In this document: positions 25,970 to 34,014 of the stretch, piece by piece | How positions within the stretch are numbered: the stretch's first letter is position 1 | Layout of the letters: each line of letters begins with the position of its first letter | Assembly (NCBI GenBank): GCA_947259495.1 | Contig: CAMYLV010000010.1 | Location: 35,513 to 99,512, forward strand | Source: an uncultured Desulfobacterales bacterium | GTDB lineage: Bacteria > Desulfobacterota > Desulfobacteria > Desulfobacterales > JAHEIW01 | DNA: 64,000 nt | Reading direction: 5' to 3' | The notes under the pieces: generated by a model | What the model was told of the DNA's origin: nothing | Databases searched by the model: none | The model's input: only the letters and a program-made list of their open reading frames with translations | Position numbers and translations under genes: made by a program

Positions 25970-26051
25970 AAAAGTTCTGATCTTTGTGAGATAATGAGTA
26001 AAGCTTGTATGTATGTTTGGCAAAAAGGCAATCGGCTCATAAATCTTTTTC

Positions 26052-26139
26052 AATACCTGAATCTTGCATAAAAATTAATGCGCATATGAAAGTCTGCGAC
26101 TTGTCCGCCTCTGGAGGGCGCGTGCAAAATTCAGGTAAT
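26052..26139. repeat. ~88-bp palindromic repeat, full copy
   Basis: The left arm ATACCTGAATCTTGCA is matched by the reverse complement of the right arm (TGCAAAATTCAGGTAAT) with one mismatch and one gap. A left-arm relative lies at 18829-18862 and a right-arm relative at 21550-21565. The right end reaches to within 8 bases of the def start codon, so the element may affect its expression. Confidence 0.65.
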
Positions 26140-26147
26140 ATGATAAC

Positions 26148-26657
26148 ATGTCGAAACTTAAAATTCTGACATATCCGGACAATGTGTTACGCCATCCCAC
26201 TCGTGAATTGGAAACTATCGACGGCGATGTTCAAAAAATGATCGATCATATGTCCGCCACCATGTATGCGGCGCCAGGTGTCGGGCTGGCGGCTATCCAG
26301 GTGGGCTGGGACCGCAGCGTGCTGATTTACGATATCTCACCTTCTGATGATGGAGGCTCTTTACAGGTCCTGATCAATCCGCGCATCATCGATCATGAGG
26401 GCGAAATTCTGTCAGAAAACGAAGGCTGCCTGAGTGTCCCGGAATTCCGCGCAGACGTAACACGTTACGCTTCCATTCTGGTTGAAGGCGTTGACCGCGA
26501 AGGCCGCCCGCTCAAACTGGAAGCAGAGGGCATGCTGGCAATTGTTTTGCAGCATGAAATCGATCATTTAAAGGGCAAGTTATTTATCGATCACATCAGC
26601 GCTCTGAAAAGACAGCTGTACACGCGCCGGATGAAAAAGAAATTGCGGTCGAAGTGA
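26148..26657 (+). CDS. def: Peptide deformylase
   Basis: Removes the formyl group from the N-terminal methionine of new proteins. All three metal/active-site motifs are present: GVGLAAIQVG (about 44-53), EGCLSVPE (about 98-105) and QHEIDHLKG (about 141-149), giving the Cys-His-His ligand set. Length 169 is standard. Its TGA overlaps the GTG start of fmt, and together they begin the def-fmt-rsmB-PASTA-rpe run. Confidence 0.97.
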   Translation: MSKLKILTYPDNVLRHPTRELETIDGDVQKMIDHMSATMYAAPGVGLAAIQVGWDRSVLIYDISPSDDGGSLQVLINPRIIDHEGEILSENEGCLSVPEFRADVTRYASILVEGVDREGRPLKLEAEGMLAIVLQHEIDHLKGKLFIDHISALKRQLYTRRMKKKLRSK

Positions 26658-27595
26658 AAGACAAGTTCACCATTATCTTCATGGGCACGCCCGATTTCGC
26701 CGTGCCGTCTCTTGAATCACTCCACCAAGAAGGTCATAATCTGGCGCTGGTTGTCACGCAGCCCGACCGCCCTAAAGGACGCGGTCGCCAACCGGCTGCG
26801 CCACCGATTAAGCTAAAAGCGCTGGACTTGAATCTAAATCTGCTGCAGCCTGCAAAACCCAATACCGCACAATTTGCGGATCAGATCCAGCGAATTCAGC
26901 CCGATCTGCTAATCGTCATCGCCTACGGTCACCTTCTTTCAGAAAAAATACTGCAGTTGCCGAAATTTGGCGCAATCAACGTCCACGCGTCTCTGCTTCC
27001 AAAATACCGTGGCCCGGCTCCCATTCAATGGGCGCTTATCAACGGCGACACACAGACCGGTATCACGACCATGTTTATGGATGCGGGCATGGATACGGGT
27101 GATGTGCTCTTATCCCGGGCGGAGCCCATCTTGCCCGCAGACACTGCAGCCACCCTGCACGATCGTCTGTCAATGATCGGCGCCGACCTGCTGGTGCAAA
27201 CCCTAAAGGATCTGGCTGCCCGTAGCCTCAAACCCATGCGGCAGGATCACGGCAACGCCACTTACGCGCCTCTTTTAAAAAAGCAGGACGGCCATATCGA
27301 CTGGCAGAAAACTGCCGAAGAGCTGGAATCGTTTATCCGGGGTATGACGCCCTGGCCCGGGGCATTTACTTTTCACAATCAAAGCCGCTTGAAGATATTG
27401 AAGGCCGCCCCGATTATAGAACGCGTATCGGCGCCTGCCGGCACAATCCTTGTGGCTTTTCCCGGCGAACTGACAGTGGCCACCGGCAAGGGTGCATTAT
27501 CCATTTTAGAAATTCAGGGCCCCTCTGGGAAACGGCTGGCCATCGCCGATTTTCTGCGTGGTTATCAATTGCCGCCGGGAACCCTTCTAAAGTAA
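26654..27595 (+). CDS. fmt: Methionyl-tRNA formyltransferase
   Basis: Formylates initiator Met-tRNA using 10-formyl-tetrahydrofolate. The N-terminal MGTPDFAVPSLESL and the catalytic region NVHASLLPKYRGPAP with downstream DAGMDTGDVL are present; the C-terminal OB-like domain is complete at 313 residues. It starts at GTG 26654, overlapping the def stop by four bases, so translation is probably coupled. The substrate produced is what Def later acts on. Confidence 0.97.
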   Translation: MKDKFTIIFMGTPDFAVPSLESLHQEGHNLALVVTQPDRPKGRGRQPAAPPIKLKALDLNLNLLQPAKPNTAQFADQIQRIQPDLLIVIAYGHLLSEKILQLPKFGAINVHASLLPKYRGPAPIQWALINGDTQTGITTMFMDAGMDTGDVLLSRAEPILPADTAATLHDRLSMIGADLLVQTLKDLAARSLKPMRQDHGNATYAPLLKKQDGHIDWQKTAEELESFIRGMTPWPGAFTFHNQSRLKILKAAPIIERVSAPAGTILVAFPGELTVATGKGALSILEIQGPSGKRLAIADFLRGYQLPPGTLLK

Positions 27596-27653
27596 GGAAT
27601 CTTAAATCCAAGAGCAGGATTTTGTTTTCATTCAAGCGCGGTGGTGTTTGCAC

Positions 27654-27672
27654 TTTGACAACCCCTATAGAA
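27654..27672 (-). repeat. Degenerate partial copy of the palindromic repeat
   Basis: TTTGACAACCCCTATAG differs at one internal base from the outer arm of copy C (TTTGACAACCACTATAA). Only the outer arm is recognisable. It lies between fmt and rsmB. Confidence 0.4.
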
Positions 27673-27688
27673 TAAATGGAATACCCAA

Positions 27689-29044
27689 ATGGTCGATGCT
27701 CGCCAGACAGCTTTAGCGGTACTCAACACATTGGATCTGGGGAAAAAAACACTGGACCGCATTATGCTGGAGATCCCCCAGGGGGACGATTATCTTTCCA
27801 GGCGGGATCGGGCCCTGATGAGTGCCATGGTCTACGGTGTTCTTCGGTGGCGCGGCCGCCTGGATCATATCACCGCTTATTTTTCCAATACCCCCATCGG
27901 TAAAATCCAACCTGAAGTTTTAAATATCCTGCGTCTGGGGCTATTTCAGATTATTTTTCTGGATCGCGTACCGGATTCGGCGGCCGTCAATACCTCAGTC
28001 GAGCTAACCAAGCAGAGCAAAAGCTGCCGGGCGGCCGGCTTTGTCAACGCTCTGTTGCGTAAGGCAGCTACAGATTACAAACACGTGCCGCTTTCAACTT
28101 TCCAGGAAGACCCGCTAACTTTTTTGACGTCCGGGCAGTCGGTCCCGGAATGGCTTGCAAAACGATGGCTGAAGCGCTTATCCGCGGAGACCATCATCAC
28201 CCTTTGCAAAACGATAAACGCTATTCCGCCCATTACCATTCGAACCAATACACTTAAAACCGATCGGGAGCAGCTGATCCGGTCCCTTGAAGACCGAGTT
28301 GAACACATTGAGCCGACATCCTATGCGCTGGACGGGATTAAAATAATGAATCCCAAACAATCGATACAGCATCTGGCGGCCTACAAAAAGGGCTGGTTCC
28401 AGGTTCAGGATGAGGCCGCCCAGCTGGTTGCACTGCTGTTAAATCCGCAGCCGGGTGAAACGGTGCTGGATGCGTGTGCCGGTCTGGGCGGCAAAACCGC
28501 ACACATGGCCCAACTTATGCGAAATCAGGGCACCATCACCGCTTTGGACCACAACGCAAAAAAACTTAAACAGCTTTCCGACGAAATGCGGCGCCTGGGC
28601 GTATCCATGGTGAAGGCCGTCTGCCACGATCTGCAGATTCCTCTTGCTGAAAATCAACTTTATGGCTTTGACCGGATTCTGCTGGATGCCCCCTGCTCCG
28701 GTTTGGGCGTGATGCGGCGCAATCCGGATATCAAATGGAATTCATCGACTTCACGCCTGGAGGGTTGTGCCGATATTCAAAAACGAATCCTGGAAAATCT
28801 GGCTGCCATGGTTAAACCCGACGGCATTCTGGTATACGCGGTTTGCAGTATGGAGCCCGAAGAAAACGAAGCGGTCATCAAGGAGTTTTTGAAAAAACAG
28901 CCAGATTTTGTTATAGATAAACGTTTGGGGAAACTCCCCGAAACAATACGTTCTCGAGTCAAACCCATTGCCGGATTTAGAACGCTTCCGTTTATCAATG
29001 ATATGGATGGATTTTTTTTAGCACGTCTGAAAAGAAGAAAGTGA
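27689..29044 (+). CDS. rsmB: 16S rRNA (cytosine-967-C5) methyltransferase
   Basis: Methylates C967 of 16S rRNA with SAM. The N-terminal third is the NusB-like RNA-binding domain (RDRALMSAMVYGVLRW, with VNALLRK closing it). The catalytic domain has motif I DACAGLGGKTAHMAQL, motif IV DAPCSGLGVMRRNPDIKW with one catalytic Cys, and motif VI VCSMEPEENE with the other. Length 451 is typical. It overlaps the following PASTA gene by four bases. Confidence 0.95.
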   Translation: MVDARQTALAVLNTLDLGKKTLDRIMLEIPQGDDYLSRRDRALMSAMVYGVLRWRGRLDHITAYFSNTPIGKIQPEVLNILRLGLFQIIFLDRVPDSAAVNTSVELTKQSKSCRAAGFVNALLRKAATDYKHVPLSTFQEDPLTFLTSGQSVPEWLAKRWLKRLSAETIITLCKTINAIPPITIRTNTLKTDREQLIRSLEDRVEHIEPTSYALDGIKIMNPKQSIQHLAAYKKGWFQVQDEAAQLVALLLNPQPGETVLDACAGLGGKTAHMAQLMRNQGTITALDHNAKKLKQLSDEMRRLGVSMVKAVCHDLQIPLAENQLYGFDRILLDAPCSGLGVMRRNPDIKWNSSTSRLEGCADIQKRILENLAAMVKPDGILVYAVCSMEPEENEAVIKEFLKKQPDFVIDKRLGKLPETIRSRVKPIAGFRTLPFINDMDGFFLARLKRRK

Positions 29045-30012
29045 TTGTAAAAATTGCCAAAATCGCCGGCCTGGGGTTGGCATTTGCGCTTGTGGCCGGC
29101 ATCAGTGCCTATCTGACCCTTACGCTGATCATTAAAAGCGAAGATACGGTTATTGTGCCGGATCTCGAAGGCAAAGATGTGGTCTATGCCCTTGAAATTC
29201 TGACCGAGTTGGAACTCAACACAAAGGTCAAGGGATCAGAATACACCGGCGATATTCCCAAAAATCACGTTGTTTTCCAGGAACCGCCGCCGGGCTCAGA
29301 AATTAAAAAAGGCCGGGATGTCAGAATCATTCTCTCCAAAGGCCCCAAGACCTTCGCCATGCCCCATTTAATGGGCCTTTCTATTCAGCAGACCGATATT
29401 ATCCTGGAAGAAAATGACCTGTGTCGGGGTGAGCTTTCGCGCACCTATCATCGGCAAATGGAAAAAGATCACGTCATGGCCCAGGTTCCCGCATCGGGCA
29501 CAATTGTTTCCCGCCGGGCTTGCGTCGATCTTTTGGTGAGTCTGGGGCGGCGGCCTGCAGCCTTTAAAATGCCGGATCTGGCTGGCTTAACGCTTGAGGA
29601 TGCCTTGCAATCGATTGAGCGCCTTAATCTGGTTATCGGTGAGCTAAAATCAGCCTATCAAAATGATAAACCGCGCAATACCATCGTCGAACAGGAACCC
29701 GTATTTGGTCATCGGGTCTTTATTGGCAGCACCGTGCGCCTGCTGATTAATCGCGAAACGCAAAAGGAAAGAGCAGGCCATTCCGCTGGGCAGGCAACCG
29801 GCAACCTTTTCAGTTATCGGCTGGATAGCGGATTTTTAAATCGCCACATCCGCGTCAGCCTCAATACAGCCGGGTTTACAAACGACCTCTTTGATGATTT
29901 TGTTAAAGCCGGTGAAGAGATCTGGCTGTTGATTCCAACCGATCAAGAGGCCACCGTATTTTTATATGAGAATGATAAATTGATAAAAACCCAAAGGTAT
30001 GGAGCATATTAG
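29041..30012 (+). CDS. Membrane-anchored PASTA-domain protein
   Basis: A 323-residue protein with one N-terminal membrane helix (about 9-32) and three PASTA repeats facing the periplasm, beginning near IVPDLEGKDV (about 38), AMPHLMGLSI (about 107) and KMPDLAGLTL (about 177). A non-PASTA tail of about 80 residues follows. There is no kinase or transpeptidase domain. PASTA repeats bind peptidoglycan or beta-lactams in other proteins, so a wall-sensing role is possible. It starts at GTG 29041, overlapping the rsmB stop. In Desulfobacterota this protein is commonly encoded beside rsmB and rpe. Confidence 0.88.
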   Translation: MIVKIAKIAGLGLAFALVAGISAYLTLTLIIKSEDTVIVPDLEGKDVVYALEILTELELNTKVKGSEYTGDIPKNHVVFQEPPPGSEIKKGRDVRIILSKGPKTFAMPHLMGLSIQQTDIILEENDLCRGELSRTYHRQMEKDHVMAQVPASGTIVSRRACVDLLVSLGRRPAAFKMPDLAGLTLEDALQSIERLNLVIGELKSAYQNDKPRNTIVEQEPVFGHRVFIGSTVRLLINRETQKERAGHSAGQATGNLFSYRLDSGFLNRHIRVSLNTAGFTNDLFDDFVKAGEEIWLLIPTDQEATVFLYENDKLIKTQRYGAY

Positions 30013-30199
30013 AATCCGGCGTCAGGCATCAGGTATTAGGTATTTGTGTGGGCATTCAGAGGTCAGAAAACCAAGGCCGGCCTGCGACAAGGTCAGCAAC
30101 CTGATAGAGAGCAGCCTATTTTGAAAAAAAGCTACGACATTCAGGGGCGAAAACAACGAAAGACAGACAGCCAAGATTGGACATTCGGGGGAAAATATT

Positions 30200-30859
30200 A
30201 TGAAACTGATTGCGCCATCGATTCTTTCAGCAGATTTTTCAAAGCTCGGAGATGAAATCAATGCGGTTGAAGCTGCCGGAGCAAACTGGATTCATGTCGA
30301 CGTCATGGACGGACATTTCGTACCCAACATTACCATCGGACCCCTGGTCGTTGAAGCCGTCAAACGCGTGACCGCGCTCCCGATCGACGTGCATCTGATG
30401 ATCGAAAATCCCGATGACTATATTCCGGCATTTGCCGCAGCCGGGGCTTCCTATATTTCAGTCCAGCTTGAAACCTGCATCCATCTCAACCGCACGGTTC
30501 AGCTCATAAAGGATTCCGGCGCGCGCGCAGGGGTTGTCCTGAATCCTTCCACCCCGGTGGCAAGCCTTGAGTGGATACTTGAATATATTGACTTCGTCCT
30601 GATCATGAGCGTTAACCCCGGCTTTGGTGGTCAGGTATTTATCCCCAACAGCATTGCTAAAATAAAGGCCTTGTACCGTCAGATTCAGGATCGGGGCCTG
30701 AACGTTTTAGTCGAAGTTGACGGCGGGGTGAACGAAAAAACCATCGCCGAAGTCGCTGCCGCCGGCGCGGATGTTTTTGTGGCCGGCTCGGCTATATTCG
30801 GCAGCAAAGATTATCAAAAGACCATCCAACGCTTGCGCCACAAAATGGGCGACAAATAG
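30200..30859 (+). CDS. rpe: Ribulose-phosphate 3-epimerase
   Basis: Interconverts ribulose 5-phosphate and xylulose 5-phosphate in the pentose phosphate pathway. A 219-residue TIM barrel with the metal/active-site segments IAPSILSADF, HVDVMDGHFVPN, VHLMI, MSVNPGFGGQ and EVDGGVN. GGGGGA ahead of ATG 30200 supports the start. It ends the def-to-rpe run; a hairpin terminator is at 30955-30995. The 187-base gap before it holds a CAG-rich repeat fragment. Confidence 0.97.
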   Translation: MKLIAPSILSADFSKLGDEINAVEAAGANWIHVDVMDGHFVPNITIGPLVVEAVKRVTALPIDVHLMIENPDDYIPAFAAAGASYISVQLETCIHLNRTVQLIKDSGARAGVVLNPSTPVASLEWILEYIDFVLIMSVNPGFGGQVFIPNSIAKIKALYRQIQDRGLNVLVEVDGGVNEKTIAEVAAAGADVFVAGSAIFGSKDYQKTIQRLRHKMGDK

Positions 30860-30954
30860 GCATCAAAAAATCACATGCTTCAAAGGTGGCAGAACGCATC
30901 TTCTGCTGCCCTGCCTAAATACCTTGCTTGCGTAGATTTGAGCCGACCGCTCTA

Positions 30955-30995
30955 AACAAAAAAGCAGGGTAAATCCGGTTTTACCCTGCCTGTTT
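30955..30995. terminator. Hairpin terminator after rpe
   Basis: GCAGGGTAAA (30964-30973) pairs perfectly with TTTACCCTGC (30980-30989). The plus strand continues CTGTTT, a weak T run; the minus strand continues into six T and more, so it may act in both directions. Confidence 0.8.
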
Positions 30996-31000
30996 AGCCT

Positions 31001-31059
31001 TATAGTGGTTGTCAAAAAAACGTTCCGTTATTCCAACGTTTTTTCTACAACCACTTATA
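31001..31059. repeat. 59-bp palindromic intergenic repeat, full copy B
   Basis: TATAGTGGTTGTC ... TACAACCACTTATA with inner AACGTT blocks; near-identical to copy A at 5518-5576 and followed directly by the common tail CCAATTCCG, then AGCGGTATAATT (to about 31083). This is the uninterrupted version of the element. Confidence 0.85.
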
Positions 31060-31108
31060 CCCCAATTCCGTAAGCGGTATAATTTCGGGTCTTACATACT
31101 GAACCTAA

Positions 31109-31297
31109 TAGAAGCCCTTTCAAAATCCTGTTTCAGCCGATTTGCGGCTTTTGTAAAGCGCTAAGCTTGTTGTGCTAAATCTTGAAAACTCGGGCTAAGG
31201 CCCTCAAACAGTTCAAGATTTTACGCTTCACTGCGTTAAGCGCTTTTTAACAAAAGTCCGCAAAATTAGCTCAAAAGAGGTTTCGAAATGACTTCTA
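31109..31297. repeat. 189-bp imperfect palindrome (long hairpin element)
   Basis: Both ends begin TAGAAG when read inward, and complementarity continues through GCGGCTTTTGT, AAAGCGCTTAA-like and AAATCTTGAA/TTCAAGATTT blocks to a centre with GGGC/GCCC at about 31192-31203. It fills the gap between repeat B and the small RR-rich gene, and its right end coincides with that gene's stop codon. Possible MITE-like element or structured RNA. No transposase in the window. Confidence 0.7.
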
Positions 31298-31543
31298 TGA
31301 AGCTTTTTTACATAGAAACACACTACACCATTTATACACCCGCGCCCAGCCGCTGCGGCGTTCTCTGGATTGTCGCCTTTCCTTGCCTTTGCGGCGTTCT
31401 TGTCCGCCGTCCATAAAGTAATCCAGGTTGTAGCGATTACGTTCATCTTCACCGGAACGACGGTCAATCGGCGACCTTCTGAACGTTACCTTAGTGGATG
31501 CTTTCTTTGACTTAAATTCTTCTATGTAATCGATATCTGTCAT
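31295..31543 (-). CDS. Small arginine-rich conserved-type protein
   Basis: An 82-residue soluble protein of unknown function. The centre is very basic with alternating charge: RRSGEDERNRYNLDYF, GGQERRKGKERR, ERRSGWARVYKW. I believe similar 'GGxERRxGxERR' small proteins are common in Desulfobacterota but cannot name a family. The C-terminal codons abut the 189-bp palindrome, so the natural C terminus may have been altered. Nucleic-acid binding is conceivable from charge alone. Confidence 0.6.
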   Translation of the reverse strand: MTDIDYIEEFKSKKASTKVTFRRSPIDRRSGEDERNRYNLDYFMDGGQERRKGKERRQSRERRSGWARVYKWCSVFLCKKAS

Positions 31544-31741
31544 GGCACATTATTCAGATTCAACATCGGGGGGGAGATTTCAAATCCATAATGGCCTGTT
31601 GATCCCGTAAGCCACTATAAAATAAACAAAATATTATGTCAACCGTATTAAAAAAAATGAATCAGAGTCATTATAGTGGACAAAAAGCGACTAACGGTAT
31701 AATCTGATAATCGGAAGTTAAAAAGCTGTGAAAAAGCACCT

Positions 31742-32245
31742 ATGGACGGAAAAAGTTCAATCATACATAGCCTGCCATTTATTTCGATCATTCTTGCCCT
31801 GCTGTTTTTCATTTTCCTGCGGGTGATATCACGCTATAAAAAGCAGGCTTTTGGCGATACCGGCGGCAAGAACCTGCTAAATTTTCAGTTTGCAGAAAAA
31901 GATGAAGAGGCGCACGTTGAACGGATTCAGCTGAAACGCCCCGCTCTGATCGAAAAGCCCGCCGGTGTGATGAAAGTCGGGATAAAAGAACTCACCACCA
32001 GCGGAGCATTTATCACCTGCCCCCAACCTTTTCCGTTCGGAGAAACGTTTCCAATCAAAATTTTGTTAACCGACCGCAACACGCATACGTTTCATGCAGA
32101 GGTGGTGTGGAACAATCAAAACGTTATTGAAGCAGAAATCGTTACCCGGGGAATGAAAGTTCGATTTCTGAAATTATCCGACAGCGATCGAAAAAAGATC
32201 GATGAAATTATCTCGCTCCGATTGCAAGCCAAAGCTCTAGCCTAA
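31742..32245 (+). CDS. Membrane-anchored PilZ-like protein
   Basis: A 167-residue protein with one N-terminal membrane helix (about 9-28) and a C-terminal beta domain resembling PilZ: the KELTTSGAFITC segment corresponds to the (D/N)xSxxG region with Thr-Ser-Gly retained, and AEVVWNNQN and GMKVRFLKLS are PilZ-like strands. The N-terminal RxxxR c-di-GMP motif is not evident (RIQLKRPALI is the nearest), so ligand binding is uncertain. It is a single gene with no clear ribosome site ahead of ATG 31742. Confidence 0.65.
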   Translation: MDGKSSIIHSLPFISIILALLFFIFLRVISRYKKQAFGDTGGKNLLNFQFAEKDEEAHVERIQLKRPALIEKPAGVMKVGIKELTTSGAFITCPQPFPFGETFPIKILLTDRNTHTFHAEVVWNNQNVIEAEIVTRGMKVRFLKLSDSDRKKIDEIISLRLQAKALA

Positions 32246-32495
32246 TTCCTATCCAAACGACGTTTAATTCCTTTTATTAGCCTCCCCTTCTATTTCGTTC
32301 AATTCATCTAACAACTATCAAAATAAAGCAATCTTTTATGCGCGAGTGTTAAATTGCAAAAATCGATATATGAATAATATGGGTCCCTTCAAAAGATTTC
32401 AATTTTATCAACGCATATCATGTTATAAATTAATATTGTAATATATCTAATTTACTTTATTAAATATTTTTCCCGCTCTTCTGAAGCGTGAAAAT
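32246..32495. other. AT-rich region before the polysaccharide cluster
   Basis: About 250 bases of strongly AT-rich, non-coding sequence between the membrane PilZ-like gene and the promoter of the winged-helix regulator. No hairpin terminator was recognised. Confidence 0.5.
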
Positions 32496-32524
32496 TTGAC
32501 AAATAATTCGATTGTTTGTATAAT
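32496..32524 (+). promoter_or_regulatory. Perfect-consensus sigma-70 promoter of the cluster regulator
   Basis: TTGACA (32496-32501), exactly 17 bases, TATAAT (32519-32524). Both hexamers match consensus in full. The predicted start near 32531 lies inside the adjoining palindrome. Confidence 0.92.
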
Positions 32525-32542
32525 GAGTAATAAAACTACTCA
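32524..32542. promoter_or_regulatory. Operator-like palindrome at the transcription start
   Basis: TGAGTA, seven bases, TACTCA, a perfect 6-bp inverted repeat that begins at the last base of the -10 box and covers the predicted start site. This is where a repressor would block initiation. The gene it controls encodes a winged-helix protein, so autoregulation is likely but unproven. Confidence 0.65.
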
Positions 32543-32556
32543 AAATGAGGTGTGCT

Positions 32557-33105
32557 TTGGATAATCTTCTGGCAGGGCTGATAGCGTCAAAAACGCGAGT
32601 TAAGCTGCTGATGCGCTTATTTTTTAATCCAGAAGTGCGATCCTATTTGAGGGAGCTGGCCAAAGAGTTCAATGTGTCGACCAATGCCGTTCGGGAAGAG
32701 CTCAATCAGCTGAAGAAAACCAACTTGCTGAAATCCGAAAAAAACGGTCGCCAGGTATTCTATAAAGCCAACACCCGCCATGCCCTCTTTCCCGAGCTTA
32801 AATCAATGGTCAGCAAGGTGATGGGAATCGACCAGGTCATTGATAGTATCATCAATAGACTTGGAAATCTCGAGAAAGCCGTTTTAATAGATGATTACGC
32901 TGAAGGAAAAGACACAGGTATAATCGACATTCTTCTCGTTGGAAATGTTGATCCATATCATCTGAATGATTTAACCATTAAAACAGAAAAATATATTACG
33001 CGTAAAATCCGCACATTGGTGTTAACCCAGGAAGAATTCGATTCCCTTCTTCCAAGTCTAAAAAAGCGACCAAATGTTCTCCTATGGGAATCGAAAAATA
33101 AATAA
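32557..33105 (+). CDS. Winged-helix regulator with C-terminal nucleotidyltransferase-like domain
   Basis: A transcription factor of about 182 residues. The N-terminal ArsR-like wHTH spans about 1-70 (SKTRVKLLMRLFFNP, recognition helix STNAVREELNQL, wing KSEKNGRQVFYKA). The C-terminal half (VLIDDYAEGKDTGIIDILLVG) looks like a degenerate nucleotidyltransferase fold. Such proteins are often the first gene of envelope polysaccharide loci. The frame opens at ATG 32545 without a ribosome site; TTG 32557 has GAGGTG just upstream and is preferred. Strong promoter plus palindromic operator immediately ahead. Confidence 0.8.
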   Translation: MDNLLAGLIASKTRVKLLMRLFFNPEVRSYLRELAKEFNVSTNAVREELNQLKKTNLLKSEKNGRQVFYKANTRHALFPELKSMVSKVMGIDQVIDSIINRLGNLEKAVLIDDYAEGKDTGIIDILLVGNVDPYHLNDLTIKTEKYITRKIRTLVLTQEEFDSLLPSLKKRPNVLLWESKNK

Positions 33106-33192
33106 GAAAAGCGTGTATTCACATCTACGATGATGCGTTAATAGGAGAATAAATCAGCACTATAAAAACATAAAAAAAAGAAGAAGACCTGT

Positions 33193-34014
33193 ATGATGCT
33201 CCCTGATTTGCTTTGGAAAATCCCATACTTTAGAAAAATAATTTTCGGTCTGTTTGATATTCAAAACGCAATTGATGTATTGCATTGTCGCATCGATGTT
33301 CCAGATGAGTTGTTCGAACAATTCCAGATTGATAAATTATCCCAATCTTACCAAGCCGTATTTGAGAAAAATGAACCACTGATTTCTGTCTGTGTAGGAA
33401 CATATAACCGAGCTGAACTTGTTGTTAATCGTTGTGTAAAATCAATACTGAATCAAGACTATGAAAACCTTGAGGTAATTGTCGTGGGAGATTGCTGTAC
33501 CGACAATACCGCAAAATTAATAAAGGAAATCGATGATCAAAGACTGCAGTTTTTAAATTTACCTCAAAGAGGAAATTATCCTTCACGGCCAGAATGGTGC
33601 TGGATGGTGGCGGGTACGGTCCCGTTTAATGAAGCTTTGAAGTTGGCAAAAGGGGATTTTATCACTCACTTAGACGACGATGATGAATATTTGCCGGATA
33701 GAATCAGCAAATTAGTCCATTTCATTCAACACAGTCACTACGACTTTGTTTGGCATCCTTTCTGGAGAGAAACGCTATCAGGAAAATGGCAATTGAAATC
33801 CGGAACGCATTTCAGAAGAAACGAAGTGACAACTTCATCTTCATTTTATCATAAATGGTTAAAAAGAATTCCCTGGGATCTCAATGCTTTCAAGTATAAC
33901 GAACCCGGTGATTGGAACCGCTTCCGGAAATTTAAGTATTTAGGAGTTAAAACCGCTCATTTCCCAGAACCACTATTACGGCACTTTAAAGAAAGAAACC
34001 CATCGCAAATATGA
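33193..34014 (+). CDS. GT2 family glycosyltransferase
   Basis: A 273-residue GT-A fold enzyme. After about 70 N-terminal residues come ISVCVGTYNRAELV, VIVVGDCCTDNT (nucleotide-sugar aspartate) and HLDDDDEYLPDRI (metal-binding DxD). No membrane segments, so it acts at the cytoplasmic face. Donor and acceptor are unknown. The stop overlaps the start of the aminotransferase gene (ATGA). Base composition here is notably AT-rich compared with 1-31 kb, a sign of separate origin. Confidence 0.88.
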   Translation: MMLPDLLWKIPYFRKIIFGLFDIQNAIDVLHCRIDVPDELFEQFQIDKLSQSYQAVFEKNEPLISVCVGTYNRAELVVNRCVKSILNQDYENLEVIVVGDCCTDNTAKLIKEIDDQRLQFLNLPQRGNYPSRPEWCWMVAGTVPFNEALKLAKGDFITHLDDDDEYLPDRISKLVHFIQHSHYDFVWHPFWRETLSGKWQLKSGTHFRRNEVTTSSSFYHKWLKRIPWDLNAFKYNEPGDWNRFRKFKYLGVKTAHFPEPLLRHFKERNPSQI

